This document shows positions 10,044-16,421 of a stretch of 20,677 bases of DNA, piece after piece. The stretch is from a virus. Under the pieces are notes generated by a model. That model saw only the letters and a program-made list of their open reading frames with translations, made no database searches and was not told where the DNA came from. Positions within the stretch are counted from its first letter, which is position 1. Each line of letters opens with the position of its first letter. The stretch lies in IMG/VR virus record IMGVR_UViG_3300048504_000413, positions 1-20,677 of that record; one strand, written 5' to 3'. Both the position numbers and the translations under genes were made by a program.

Positions 10044-10051
10044 ATAAATAT
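10044..10051 (-). promoter_or_regulatory. ATATTTAT motif upstream of the 79-aa gene
   Basis: The coding strand reads GCATATATTTATATGTGG in the gap between the frameshift extension and the 79-aa gene. It shares the ATATTTAT core with other gaps. It could drive the 79-aa, tape measure and hub genes; its role is inferred. Confidence 0.35.
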
Positions 10052-10079
10052 ATGCCCAAAGGATTTATATGAATTAAAA

Positions 10080-10334
10080 CTATCTAAAAGAAGATTTTGG
10101 TCTTGGTGGATTTGACCTAGATGATGATTTTGCTTTATTTTGCTGAGTCTTGATTTGCTCTGACTCTTTAGTTTTTACTTCAAGCAATTTTTTTGCATAA
10201 AACCTTCGTAGATAAATTGGAAGGTTATATGCAATTTGCTGATTAAATGCACCTTCACTGTAATAGCAGAGATTAAAAATCTCCTCATGTAATTGAATTT
10301 TATACTCCTGCGGAAGGGTAAAAAAAGTCGACCC
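10080..10334 (-). CDS. Frameshifted C-terminal extension of the gp26-like / tail assembly chaperone gene
   Basis: This open frame lies +1 (or -2) relative to the gene ending at 10300. It is bounded upstream by an in-frame TAG at 10335-10337 and ends with TAG at 10080-10082. It has no ATG, GTG or TTG at its head. From the T-run onward it encodes TLPQEYKIQLHEEIFNLCYY, then residues including NLPIYLRRFYAKKLLEV, then a basic Ser/Pro/Arg-rich tail. Acidic HEEIF and aromatic LPIYLRRFY patterns look like a folded, selected protein rather than a shadow frame, and resemble C-terminal parts of T4-type hub-chaperone proteins. The simplest reading is that ribosomes slipping on TTTTTTT (10320-10326) make a fusion of about 377 residues. 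A single-base homopolymer error would give the same picture. Initiation at an ATT preceded by AGGAG is a weaker option. Confidence 0.85.
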   Translation of the reverse strand, partial: GSTFFTLPQEYKIQLHEEIFNLCYYSEGAFNQQIAYNLPIYLRRFYAKKLLEVKTKESEQIKTQQNKAKSSSRSNPPRPKSSFR

Positions 10335-11211
10335 CTAATGGGATCGTCATCCTTTCTTCATATCCAGTGTCTTCCGACTCGAAGTTAAAAGTCATATCTA
10401 AATCAGGTGTAGTTTCTTTTATGTGTTCACGGAATGCTAAACTATCACGTGCAAGTAAACTTTTATCAACAAAACTTTTAATGTTTGCTCTGTCATCATT
10501 TCCATCAATTGCCTTGATGATATATTTTAATCGTGTTGTTACTTCGGAAGTTTCGTTTTTGTTTTTTGTAAACTTCTTAAGACCTTTCAACTCTGCATCA
10601 ATTGCTTGTTCATCTGCGTGAGTGAGAAGTTTCCAATGAATTCTTTTTCCACTATGTGGTAATGTAAACTCAAAAATATTATCTCCACGTGTATATGAGT
10701 CAAAATCAAATTCTTTTGCATTTAACTTAGTCAAATCGATTGTATCTTCAACATCGTCACCCGTAGATGAATCTTTGAATTTTATTTTATAGTCTTTTCC
10801 GTATGCAAGTACTCTTGCTGAAATGAATATTGCATTTTTATCACCGACTAAAATGTCATCAAGTTTCACACCAGGAGTAACAATAAGTTGTTCAAGCAGT
10901 TTATCCAAAACAACTCCCTTTTTGATTAAGTTTTGACTTGTTAAAATATCTTCTTCCTTTGCAGTCATGTATTTAATGTCAACTTTACCGGATGCGAGTG
11001 GATTGTCGGGAGAATAAAACCACCCTTTACTCGGAAGTTCAACAACTTCACTTGGATACTCAATCTTTTGCACAGCATCAGTTGGTTGTGTAAAATTACT
11101 ACTACTCTGTGTATTGGTAGTAGTTGCCGATTTTGTAGTTTCTTTTGAACTTTCAGAAGACATAGCCTGTCTTACTTCATCTGGTATGTTAATTTGTTCT
11201 TCGTTTTCCAT
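10300..11211 (-). CDS. gp26-like baseplate hub assembly / tail assembly chaperone protein, zero-frame product
   Basis: Protein of 303 residues with ATG at 11211 and AAAAGG 9 bases upstream. The first 45 residues are Ser/Thr-rich and probably disordered. The folded part begins at about residue 50 with YPSEVVELPSKGWFY, followed by KYMTAKEEDILTSQNLIKKG and LLEQLIVTPGVKLDDI. This matches my memory of the T4 baseplate protein family that includes gp26, and resembles chaperones that bind the tape measure. The zero frame stops at 10300 with FFYPSAGV, just after a TTTTTTT run that probably lets some ribosomes enter the downstream 84-codon frame. The position between the tail tube and tape measure genes is the classical place for a tail assembly chaperone pair. 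The family assignment is from pattern memory; the chaperone role is inferred. Confidence 0.75.
   Translation of the reverse strand: MENEEQINIPDEVRQAMSSESSKETTKSATTTNTQSSSNFTQPTDAVQKIEYPSEVVELPSKGWFYSPDNPLASGKVDIKYMTAKEEDILTSQNLIKKGVVLDKLLEQLIVTPGVKLDDILVGDKNAIFISARVLAYGKDYKIKFKDSSTGDDVEDTIDLTKLNAKEFDFDSYTRGDNIFEFTLPHSGKRIHWKLLTHADEQAIDAELKGLKKFTKNKNETSEVTTRLKYIIKAIDGNDDRANIKSFVDKSLLARDSLAFREHIKETTPDLDMTFNFESEDTGYEERMTIPLGVDFFYPSAGV
10320..10326 (-). promoter_or_regulatory. Candidate programmed frameshift site (TTTTTTT)
   Basis: On the coding strand the zero frame reads GAC TTT TTT TAC, then stops 18 bases later. The overlap in which a shift could join the two frames runs only from 10334 to 10303, and this seven-T run is the only obvious slippery sequence in it. 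A shift of +1 or -2 reaches the downstream frame; -1 does not. A -2 shift is known for the tail assembly genes of phage Mu, so this direction has precedent. Confidence 0.65.
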
Positions 11212-11230
11212 AAAATATAACCTTTTTAAA

Positions 11231-11255
11231 ATATTAGTCTAATATAAACTAATAT
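11231..11255. promoter_or_regulatory. CTAATAT repeat cluster upstream of the gp26-like gene
   Basis: The gap before the gp26-like gene holds ATATTAG-T-CTAATAT (11231-11245), an inverted repeat with a one-base centre, and a second CTAATAT at 11249-11255. The two direct copies are 10 bp apart, about one helical turn. This could be an operator or part of a promoter. The region is AT-rich, so chance is possible. Confidence 0.25.
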
Positions 11256-11305
11256 ATATACATATACAAGAATAAAAAAAATTGATGAAAAATCAACTTT
11301 ATTTT

Positions 11306-11647
11306 TTAAATATCCGCAAGAGCAAAACTTAGTATTTTCTTGTGATCTTTATAACTGAAAAACTCACTGTCCTTTTTACCCTTCCAAGTCTTGTTTGCAG
11401 TTACACCAAGTTTCATGTCATTAAAAACTATTTTTTTACCACTACCAGTTTGAAACACCATTCTTCCTACACTATCATCAATATCATAATTTCGGAGAAA
11501 TTTCCCTCCTTTTACTTGTTGAATTAAGAATTTGGCAAGTTTTGCATATGCACCACTTAAACCTTCTAGTTGCAGTTCACTTTGAGTATCTTGTTTTATC
11601 TCTTCAAAGATATCAAGTATTTGATTTTTAAGTTTATCAGATTTCAT
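11306..11647 (-). CDS. Hypothetical protein, 113 aa, downstream of the tail tube gene
   Basis: ATG at 11647 lies immediately after AAAGA, a weak ribosome site too close to be ideal. The protein begins with a charged helix (KSDKLKNQILDIFEEIKQD), followed by GLSGAYAKLAKFLIQQVKGG and a mixed beta-like half containing DDSVGRMVFQTGSGKKIVF and GKKDSEFFSYKDHKKILSF. No signal peptide or membrane segment is seen. It is separated from the tail tube gene by a strong terminator, so it probably starts a new transcript that continues into the gp26-like gene. I do not recognise the family. Its place in the tail cluster suggests a tail or assembly role, but nothing in the sequence shows this directly. Confidence 0.7.
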   Translation of the reverse strand: MKSDKLKNQILDIFEEIKQDTQSELQLEGLSGAYAKLAKFLIQQVKGGKFLRNYDIDDSVGRMVFQTGSGKKIVFNDMKLGVTANKTWKGKKDSEFFSYKDHKKILSFALADI

Positions 11648-11652
11648 TCTTT

Positions 11653-11662
11653 AGATAAATAT
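11653..11662 (-). promoter_or_regulatory. ATATTTATCT motif before the 113-aa gene
   Basis: The coding strand reads TATATATTTATCTAAAGA directly before ATG at 11647 and just after the tail tube terminator. This placement, between a terminator and a new gene, favours a promoter role, but the motif lies only about 5 bases from the start codon. Confidence 0.4.
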
Positions 11663-11673
11663 ATACATAACAA

Positions 11674-11702
11674 AAAAAAAAACTCCCTTTCGGGAGTTTT
11701 TA
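11674..11702 (-). terminator. Rho-independent terminator after the tail tube gene
   Basis: Coding-strand stem ACTCCC / GGGAGT (11682-11687 and 11692-11697) with a GAAA loop is followed by nine T residues. It lies 25 bases after the tail tube stop and before the next gene. Confidence 0.92.
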
Positions 11703-11726
11703 AATTTAATACAACAAAATGATGAA

Positions 11727-12218
11727 TTAGTATTGAAGAATTGCGTAGTCGTATGCAATCGTTAAGTTTACATTCAATGGATCACCCGTTGCCCAATCCA
11801 ATGTTCCGAAGTCAACTGCGGTACAGAATGCACCTTTGATTGTCCACTCTTCAACTTTGTCACCGACAGGTCCTAAAAGATTGATTGTTAAATCTTTCTT
11901 GTAGAAGTCAGCGTAACCATTTCGTCCTGTAACTGATTCATGGGAGAGACGAATCCATTCCATTGCAGCCTGAGATGCACTTGGTACTACTGGATCGTAA
12001 AGTGTCATTGTGATGTCTTGCCATTCAGCCTTACCACCACGGAGTTTTCTTTTGATATTGATGTGGTCAATTGTAACCGGGTCAATATTAAGATTTGGAC
12101 GGGTAACTCCTTTGATAAGATATGCAGGAAGTCCATCCATATACATGATAAATCTATTTGCGGTCTTTGGTTCAAAGGCCGTGAAAAACATTTCGTTTGT
12201 TTCAATTACGTCTGCCAT
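11727..12218 (-). CDS. 19: Tail tube protein, gp19-like
   Basis: Protein of 163 residues, the same length as T4 gp19. ATG at 12218 is preceded by GGAG with 7 bases of spacing. The N-terminal part FEPKTANRFIMYMDGLPAYL, the segment RGGKAEWQDITMTLYDPVVP and the C-terminal DWATGDPLNVNLTIAYDYAI are typical of contractile-phage tube proteins (T4 gp19 / phage tail tube family). Hexamers of this protein stack around the tape measure to form the inner tube through which DNA passes. The gene lies downstream of sheath and membrane-protein genes, has a long leader of about 110 bases with a sheath-like upstream element, and is followed by its own terminator, in keeping with a product needed in many copies. 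Confidence 0.95.
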   Translation of the reverse strand: MADVIETNEMFFTAFEPKTANRFIMYMDGLPAYLIKGVTRPNLNIDPVTIDHINIKRKLRGGKAEWQDITMTLYDPVVPSASQAAMEWIRLSHESVTGRNGYADFYKKDLTINLLGPVGDKVEEWTIKGAFCTAVDFGTLDWATGDPLNVNLTIAYDYAILQY

Positions 12219-12247
12219 TATTATTTCTCCGTTGAAGGTTGTATTTA

Positions 12248-12257
12248 AGATAAATAT
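12248..12257 (-). promoter_or_regulatory. ATATTTATCT motif, proximal site before the tail tube gene
   Basis: The coding strand reads AAATATTTATCTTAAATACA about 30 bases upstream of the tail tube start, leaving room for the GGAG ribosome site. It shares TATTTATCTTAAA with the site before the sheath gene. A late promoter element is inferred. Confidence 0.45.
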
Positions 12258-12299
12258 TTGTTAGTTTTTTCAAAAGTGCTTTTTTTCATTAAAAGTCAT

Positions 12300-12338
12300 A
12301 GATAAATATTAAAAAATTCCAAAATATATTTATTTATT
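12300..12338 (-). promoter_or_regulatory. Sheath/tube upstream element, copy before the tail tube gene
   Basis: Coding strand order: ATAAATAAATAT (12326-12337), TTTTGGAATTTTT (12312-12324), ATATTTATCT (12300-12309). The same order and core occur upstream of the sheath gene. The outer parts are inverted copies. The element overlaps the stop of the 233-aa gene. Its ATAAATA half has the orientation of T4 late promoters. Confidence 0.5.
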
Positions 12339-13031
12339 TTTTGATAACTTCTTTCCGACTAGTTTTGCCGATCCGTATATTACCGCAGTAACAAATTGTA
12401 TATGCTGTGGACCGGGCCATGGAAATGATAAACCAAGCATACCTGTTGCGAACAACGTCAACAGTGCCATACCTTCAGGTCCGGCAAATAACTTAGATAA
12501 AGTGAATCCCCCACCGAGTGCCATTATCATATCAGTCATATCGAAATCATAATCAGCATTACCTGTAAATGTCATATTCAACCATATGTAAATTAGTATA
12601 CCAGCAACTGCTATACCAGTAATTCTTTTGGTTTTTGGATGCTTTGCAAGAAACTCATCTAAATCTTTCAATTTCTCTTCAGTCCACTTACCAACTTTTG
12701 TTTTTGCTACATATTCACCGATTGCTTTGATTACCTGCTTATATGCTTTAAAACCTTTTTTAACCAAACTAAATAAATAAGTCATGCTAAATTTTATCTT
12801 AGCAAAGAACTTAAAAACGAGTTTGTCCATAAAAAGTTTTATTAAATCTTTTAGTTTTACTTTTACAATATCTTTTAGTTCAACTAAAAATGACCAAATT
12901 TTCTTCAATCTAGATGGTATCAATATTTCATTTATTTGAAATTCCCCACAATTTAATTTATGTTCGTTTACAAACAAACAAAATTCTTTGTATTGTAGTT
13001 CGTGTAATATATCTGTTAAATCAGTAGTCAT
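12330..13031 (-). CDS. Membrane protein of unknown function between sheath and tube genes
   Basis: Protein of 233 residues, ATG at 13031. No Shine-Dalgarno site is seen; ATATATTTATTTTAA abuts the start codon. Residues 1-40 look soluble; residues about 40-135 are very lysine-rich amphipathic helix; residues about 139-153 (ITGIAVAGILIYIWL) form a likely membrane segment, followed by ALGGGFTLSKLFAGPEGMAL, a second hydrophobic segment ending LGLSFPWPGPQH, and a third near the C-terminus before a basic end (KKLSKNK). The glycine/proline-rich central region looks strongly constrained. I do not recognise a named family. It could be a minor virion component, a membrane-active injection protein or a holin-like factor; none is proven. 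The sheath terminator lies just upstream. Confidence 0.8.
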   Translation of the reverse strand: MTTDLTDILHELQYKEFCLFVNEHKLNCGEFQINEILIPSRLKKIWSFLVELKDIVKVKLKDLIKLFMDKLVFKFFAKIKFSMTYLFSLVKKGFKAYKQVIKAIGEYVAKTKVGKWTEEKLKDLDEFLAKHPKTKRITGIAVAGILIYIWLNMTFTGNADYDFDMTDMIMALGGGFTLSKLFAGPEGMALLTLFATGMLGLSFPWPGPQHIQFVTAVIYGSAKLVGKKLSKNK

Positions 13032-13036
13032 TTAAA

Positions 13037-13044
13037 ATAAATAT
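13037..13044 (-). promoter_or_regulatory. ATATTTAT motif before the 233-aa gene
   Basis: The coding strand reads CCATATATATTTATTTTAA and then ATG. It lies between the sheath terminator and the gene, so a new transcript must start here or read through. The motif is within about 6 bases of the start codon. Confidence 0.4.
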
Positions 13045-13052
13045 ATATGGGC

Positions 13053-13085
13053 ACAAAAAAACCCCTCCGAAGAGGGGTTTTTTTT
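13053..13085 (-). terminator. Rho-independent terminator after the tail sheath gene
   Basis: Coding-strand stem ACCCCTC / GAGGGGT (13061-13067 and 13072-13078) with a TTCG loop is followed by a T-run of seven. A-tracts on the other side could make it work in both directions. It starts about 20 bases after the sheath stop. Confidence 0.93.
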
Positions 13086-13100
13086 AAGTTCTGTTTTACA

Positions 13101-15977
13101 TCAACTGAATGATGCTCCAGTTGCTTGTACATTGAAGTCAAGGATGATATACTCAACTGCACGTGCAGGTTGAAGGAAGATTTGTCCATAAAGGATATTT
13201 CTATCGATCAAGTCTGGTGTGTTGTTTGATTCATCCATAACCACGTTAAACGCATACAAACCTTGTCTTTGTTGTACTGCTTCCAAATAAGGATTTACAA
13301 TACCTAAGAAGCGATTGCGTGTAGCGGCAACATTTTGTTCAAATAACAAGTACCTTGATGTACTTGCGATAAACTTCTTCAATGAGATAAGCAAACGACG
13401 TACATTGATCCTATCCAAGGCAGATGCTCTGCGTTGTAAGGTTTTTTGACCGAAAGCAACAATTCCTTGACCAGGAAAAGCGGCAATTGGATTAACCTTA
13501 CCTTCGTACAATGTATCTCGTTCTGCAAATGTCAATCTATCCATAACGGAGATTGCTTGTTCAAGACCACCACGATTTAAACCGGCAGGTGCAAACCATT
13601 CAGCAGCTGCTTTATCATTAGAAGCAAATACCGCGGGCATCAATGCACTTGGTGGATAAACTTGCAATGCGTTTGTTGCTGGATCAATAATCTTAACCCA
13701 AGGGTAATAAGTTGCAGCGTAATTTGAATCAATCGTTGATGCTTGTGTTACTGCTTCATCTACCAATCCAGGTTGACCATTTGCTTGAACACAATCTAAA
13801 ATATAGAATGCATCTTCACGTGTTTCACATAGATCAACACCCATGTTTACAACACTTCTGTGTAAGTCTAAACTAAGTCCAGGTGTTACGAGCAAGTTAA
13901 TATCAAACTCGTCTTGATTACTAAGTGCTTTGAATGCTCTTTCGTATGCTTGTGTACCGGCAGACATTCTTCCAGAACAATCCATACCTTGAACATTCCT
14001 TGCAGATATATCTTCACCCAACAATACTGGCAATACAGGAGAGTCTCCATCTTCACCACCTTGGAAACCTACGATAAATCGTCTGTGCTTACGTGCTTTT
14101 GTTTCAGCATTTCTACTTGTTGGATTTGCTGAAATAATTTCAAACTCTTCAACATTAACTTCGTCATCAACTTGATAAAAGATTTTACCAGGTTCGTCCA
14201 TGTAGAATCCTTCACCCGCGGTTCCAGCATCATCAGGAATTGGAGCGCATAATTCTGTGAAATCTTTACTCCAATAAGGAAGACTCTCATTTGCAGGTAA
14301 TGTATAATTAGTTTGATTTGTTGGTGACCACCCGGATGGTTGAAGTAATCCATCAGGACTATCATCATTGAATACCGCACCACAGAAATATCTTCCGTTA
14401 ATTCTGCTATATTGAGATGCGTATGAATAACGAGGTGTTGGAAGATTAACTTTGTCACTTCCGTCTGTCATACCAACGGTTGAAGAGTAAGCATGGTGAC
14501 CATAAGGCATACATTGCGTTGGTGCAGTACTATCTTTTGGCATTTCAATGCGAATCCAATTACTTCCGTTTATGTAATCACCCTTTTCATGCACTTTTCC
14601 TCTTAAGTCAATAAAAGTGAATCTATCACCAATAACTCTTGGTAAATAACGAGGAGACATTGGATCAAGAGTAACATCACGGAAATCTTCAATTACATCT
14701 TGAGTTTTATCATTGTCATTAAATCCACGAACTAGTACACTAAATGTTCCATACTGCGTTCCATCTAATGTACCGGGTGTTTTGATGTTATAGAAACCAA
14801 CTTTAATTTCACGATTTGCTGATTGACCATAACTGCGTGTGTGAATTCTGAATAACTCATAACGAGCATTACTAATTTCTTGAGACACAATCCAAGGTGT
14901 AGAAGCAGGACGACAAGCATGAGTTCCTCTTGCATTTCCATCATATGCTTCGTATCTGTAATCTGTGTCGATAGCATTTTCGTATCCATCTCCGTCTGCA
15001 TCTTCGTTTTGTGATGTAAAATCAAGAAATCCAGATGAAGTCTCAATTTCTACATTATATTCAGCACCATGTTGTACTATCAATTCATTTACTAAATTTT
15101 GAGAACTTTCAAAGTATGAAGTAAAATATGCAGGTTTAACATTCTTTTGAGGTGCTCTTCCGAATATGTTGTGTAAACTATTTGGAGAAGCAGGATCAAT
15201 CGTAAAATTATATTCACCCAAAATTTCAGGTTTACCATTGTTATTTCCAGAAGCAACTTCTTGAGTATTGTATTCTTGCCTAAGAACCAATGTACCTGTT
15301 CTTTCGTCTACTTCTTCAGAAATAAGTTCCGAATTCAAGTTAGGAGTTCCGTCTGCGTTTGTTTCAGCATAAACTGCCGGTGTGAATTTTAAAGGAAGTG
15401 GTTGATCAATTTCAAGTCCGTCTCTGTCTTTCAACTTTGATCCAGCAAATCCGATACTTGTTTCAGATGGTGATGCAAGATCTTTCTTTAAAATAAGTTC
15501 ACCAGGAATCCATTGCTCTCTTCCGTCTTCGTTCAAAATTGGTTCACCTGAAACAGTGTCAGTTAATACTACAAGCTGTCTTTCTTGTAATGTATTAGCA
15601 AGAACACCGATAACTACACTATCAGGTACATCACCTTCAGCAACTGTATCAGATGTAATACTACCAGAAACATAATTTGCTCTAACAAGAAGTGCGTTTT
15701 CACACATCCATCCTTCTAAAGCACCTGTTCTAACAATAGTAACAACTCCTTGGTTAAGTAAATATTCACGAGCAGTAAATGGTTGGTAATAAATACCTTG
15801 TGGTGTACCAAATAATGCTTCGAGTTGGTTTACGTCTCTTATAATAGTAGGGGAATATGCGGGACCTTTGGTGAATGGACCGATAACGGCCCCACCAATG
15901 TCACCTATTCCCTGTATAAGAAAAGACGAATCGATTTCGTTTGTAAAAACTGCTGGACTAACTGTGCGCTCTGCCAT
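13101..15977 (-). CDS. 18: Tail sheath protein, gp18-like, unusually large
   Basis: Protein of 958 residues, ATG at 15977 with a strong ribosome site (AAAGGAG). N-terminal VSPAVFTNEIDSS, GPFTKGPAYSPTII and ALFGTP are typical of contractile sheath proteins. Around residues 640-720 the conserved core is seen (ARNVQGMDCSGRMS, FDINLLVTPGLSLDLH). The C-terminal domain (RINVRRLLISLKKFIASTSR, LFEQN, RNRFLGIVNPYLE, YIILDFNVQA) is the part that interlocks neighbouring subunits. T4 gp18 has 659 residues; the extra length lies mostly in residues about 130-630, likely surface domains. That insertion contains DADGDGYENAIDTD (residues 326-339), an acidic loop like calcium-binding thrombospondin type 3 repeats. 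Contraction of the sheath drives the tube through the host envelope. The gene has its own terminator and upstream element. Confidence 0.96.
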   Translation of the reverse strand: MAERTVSPAVFTNEIDSSFLIQGIGDIGGAVIGPFTKGPAYSPTIIRDVNQLEALFGTPQGIYYQPFTAREYLLNQGVVTIVRTGALEGWMCENALLVRANYVSGSITSDTVAEGDVPDSVVIGVLANTLQERQLVVLTDTVSGEPILNEDGREQWIPGELILKKDLASPSETSIGFAGSKLKDRDGLEIDQPLPLKFTPAVYAETNADGTPNLNSELISEEVDERTGTLVLRQEYNTQEVASGNNNGKPEILGEYNFTIDPASPNSLHNIFGRAPQKNVKPAYFTSYFESSQNLVNELIVQHGAEYNVEIETSSGFLDFTSQNEDADGDGYENAIDTDYRYEAYDGNARGTHACRPASTPWIVSQEISNARYELFRIHTRSYGQSANREIKVGFYNIKTPGTLDGTQYGTFSVLVRGFNDNDKTQDVIEDFRDVTLDPMSPRYLPRVIGDRFTFIDLRGKVHEKGDYINGSNWIRIEMPKDSTAPTQCMPYGHHAYSSTVGMTDGSDKVNLPTPRYSYASQYSRINGRYFCGAVFNDDSPDGLLQPSGWSPTNQTNYTLPANESLPYWSKDFTELCAPIPDDAGTAGEGFYMDEPGKIFYQVDDEVNVEEFEIISANPTSRNAETKARKHRRFIVGFQGGEDGDSPVLPVLLGEDISARNVQGMDCSGRMSAGTQAYERAFKALSNQDEFDINLLVTPGLSLDLHRSVVNMGVDLCETREDAFYILDCVQANGQPGLVDEAVTQASTIDSNYAATYYPWVKIIDPATNALQVYPPSALMPAVFASNDKAAAEWFAPAGLNRGGLEQAISVMDRLTFAERDTLYEGKVNPIAAFPGQGIVAFGQKTLQRRASALDRINVRRLLISLKKFIASTSRYLLFEQNVAATRNRFLGIVNPYLEAVQQRQGLYAFNVVMDESNNTPDLIDRNILYGQIFLQPARAVEYIILDFNVQATGASFS

Positions 15978-16027
15978 CTTATTTTGTCTCCTTTTGGGTG
16001 GTTAATGATTAGGTTTGATAAGTTTTA

Positions 16028-16070
16028 AGATAAATATGTTCTAAAAATTCCAAAAAGTTAATATTTATCT
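16028..16070 (-). promoter_or_regulatory. Sheath/tube upstream element, copy before the tail sheath gene
   Basis: Coding strand order: AGATAAATAT (16061-16070), TTTTTGGAATTTTT (16043-16056), ATATTTATCT (16028-16037). The outer 10-mers are exact inverted copies. The same arrangement occurs before the tail tube gene. It lies 50-95 bases upstream of the sheath start. A strong late promoter or a transcript-stabilising structure is inferred. Confidence 0.55.
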
Positions 16071-16076
16071 AAAATA

Positions 16077-16367
16077 CTAACTTTTAATATAAATACCCGA
16101 TTTTATATCCAATACACCCTCACCGTATTTAGTTTTTAATCTATCGGCAAAAATGTCTTCTCTCTTTTTAAGTTCGTAGTAAGATTTTTTGCAGTCTCTT
16201 TCAAACTTTTTAAGTTCAGATAGTTGTTTTTTCAAATCTATTTTCTTTACATTATTATTACCAATTTGTAGTAGCAAGTTTTGAAACTCTGCATTTAATC
16301 CGGAAATTTCAGATTGTTCATCTTCAGTAATCTGTATTTGAGATTTTTCGTTATTATTATTATCCAT
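16077..16367 (-). CDS. Small coiled-coil protein of unknown function, 96 aa
   Basis: ATG at 16367; no clear ribosome site is visible in the 54-base gap after the gp15-like gene. The first 12 residues are Asn/Glu-rich. Residues about 17-78 are an unbroken charged helix with coiled-coil spacing (LNAEFQNLLLQIGNNNVKKI, LKKQLSELKKFERDCKK). It ends in DRLKTKYGEGVLDIKSGIYI, a short pattern I associate with small phage proteins having a helix followed by a KYGxGxLDIxxG end. No function can be assigned. It is the last gene of the neck operon, before the sheath gene. Confidence 0.65.
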   Translation of the reverse strand: MDNNNNEKSQIQITEDEQSEISGLNAEFQNLLLQIGNNNVKKIDLKKQLSELKKFERDCKKSYYELKKREDIFADRLKTKYGEGVLDIKSGIYIKS

Positions 16368-16421
16368 ACTATTATGGTAACATATTACATAACATTATCA
16401 ACTAAAAAAATAAAAGACATA

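Noticed and set aside
10183-10287. A separate 34-codon ATG frame beginning in the gp26-like extension region
   Set aside because: ATG in ...TTACATGAGG opens a frame that lacks an upstream ribosome site and gives no protein-like pattern, while the overlapping extension frame does.
10080-10310. Extension frame as an independent gene starting at ATT after AGGAG
   Set aside because: AGGAG spaced before ATT is notable, but ATT starts are very rare and the segment looks like the C-terminal continuation of the upstream protein. Kept as a weaker alternative.
13053-13085. The sheath terminator hairpin as a plus-strand regulatory element
   Set aside because: Its A-tract would allow bidirectional function, but there is no credible plus-strand gene nearby to terminate.
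14069-14458. Minus-strand 129-codon frame inside the sheath gene
   Set aside because: It is a shifted frame within a strongly supported sheath sequence and its product (many His, Leu, Gln, no domain) is typical of a shadow frame.
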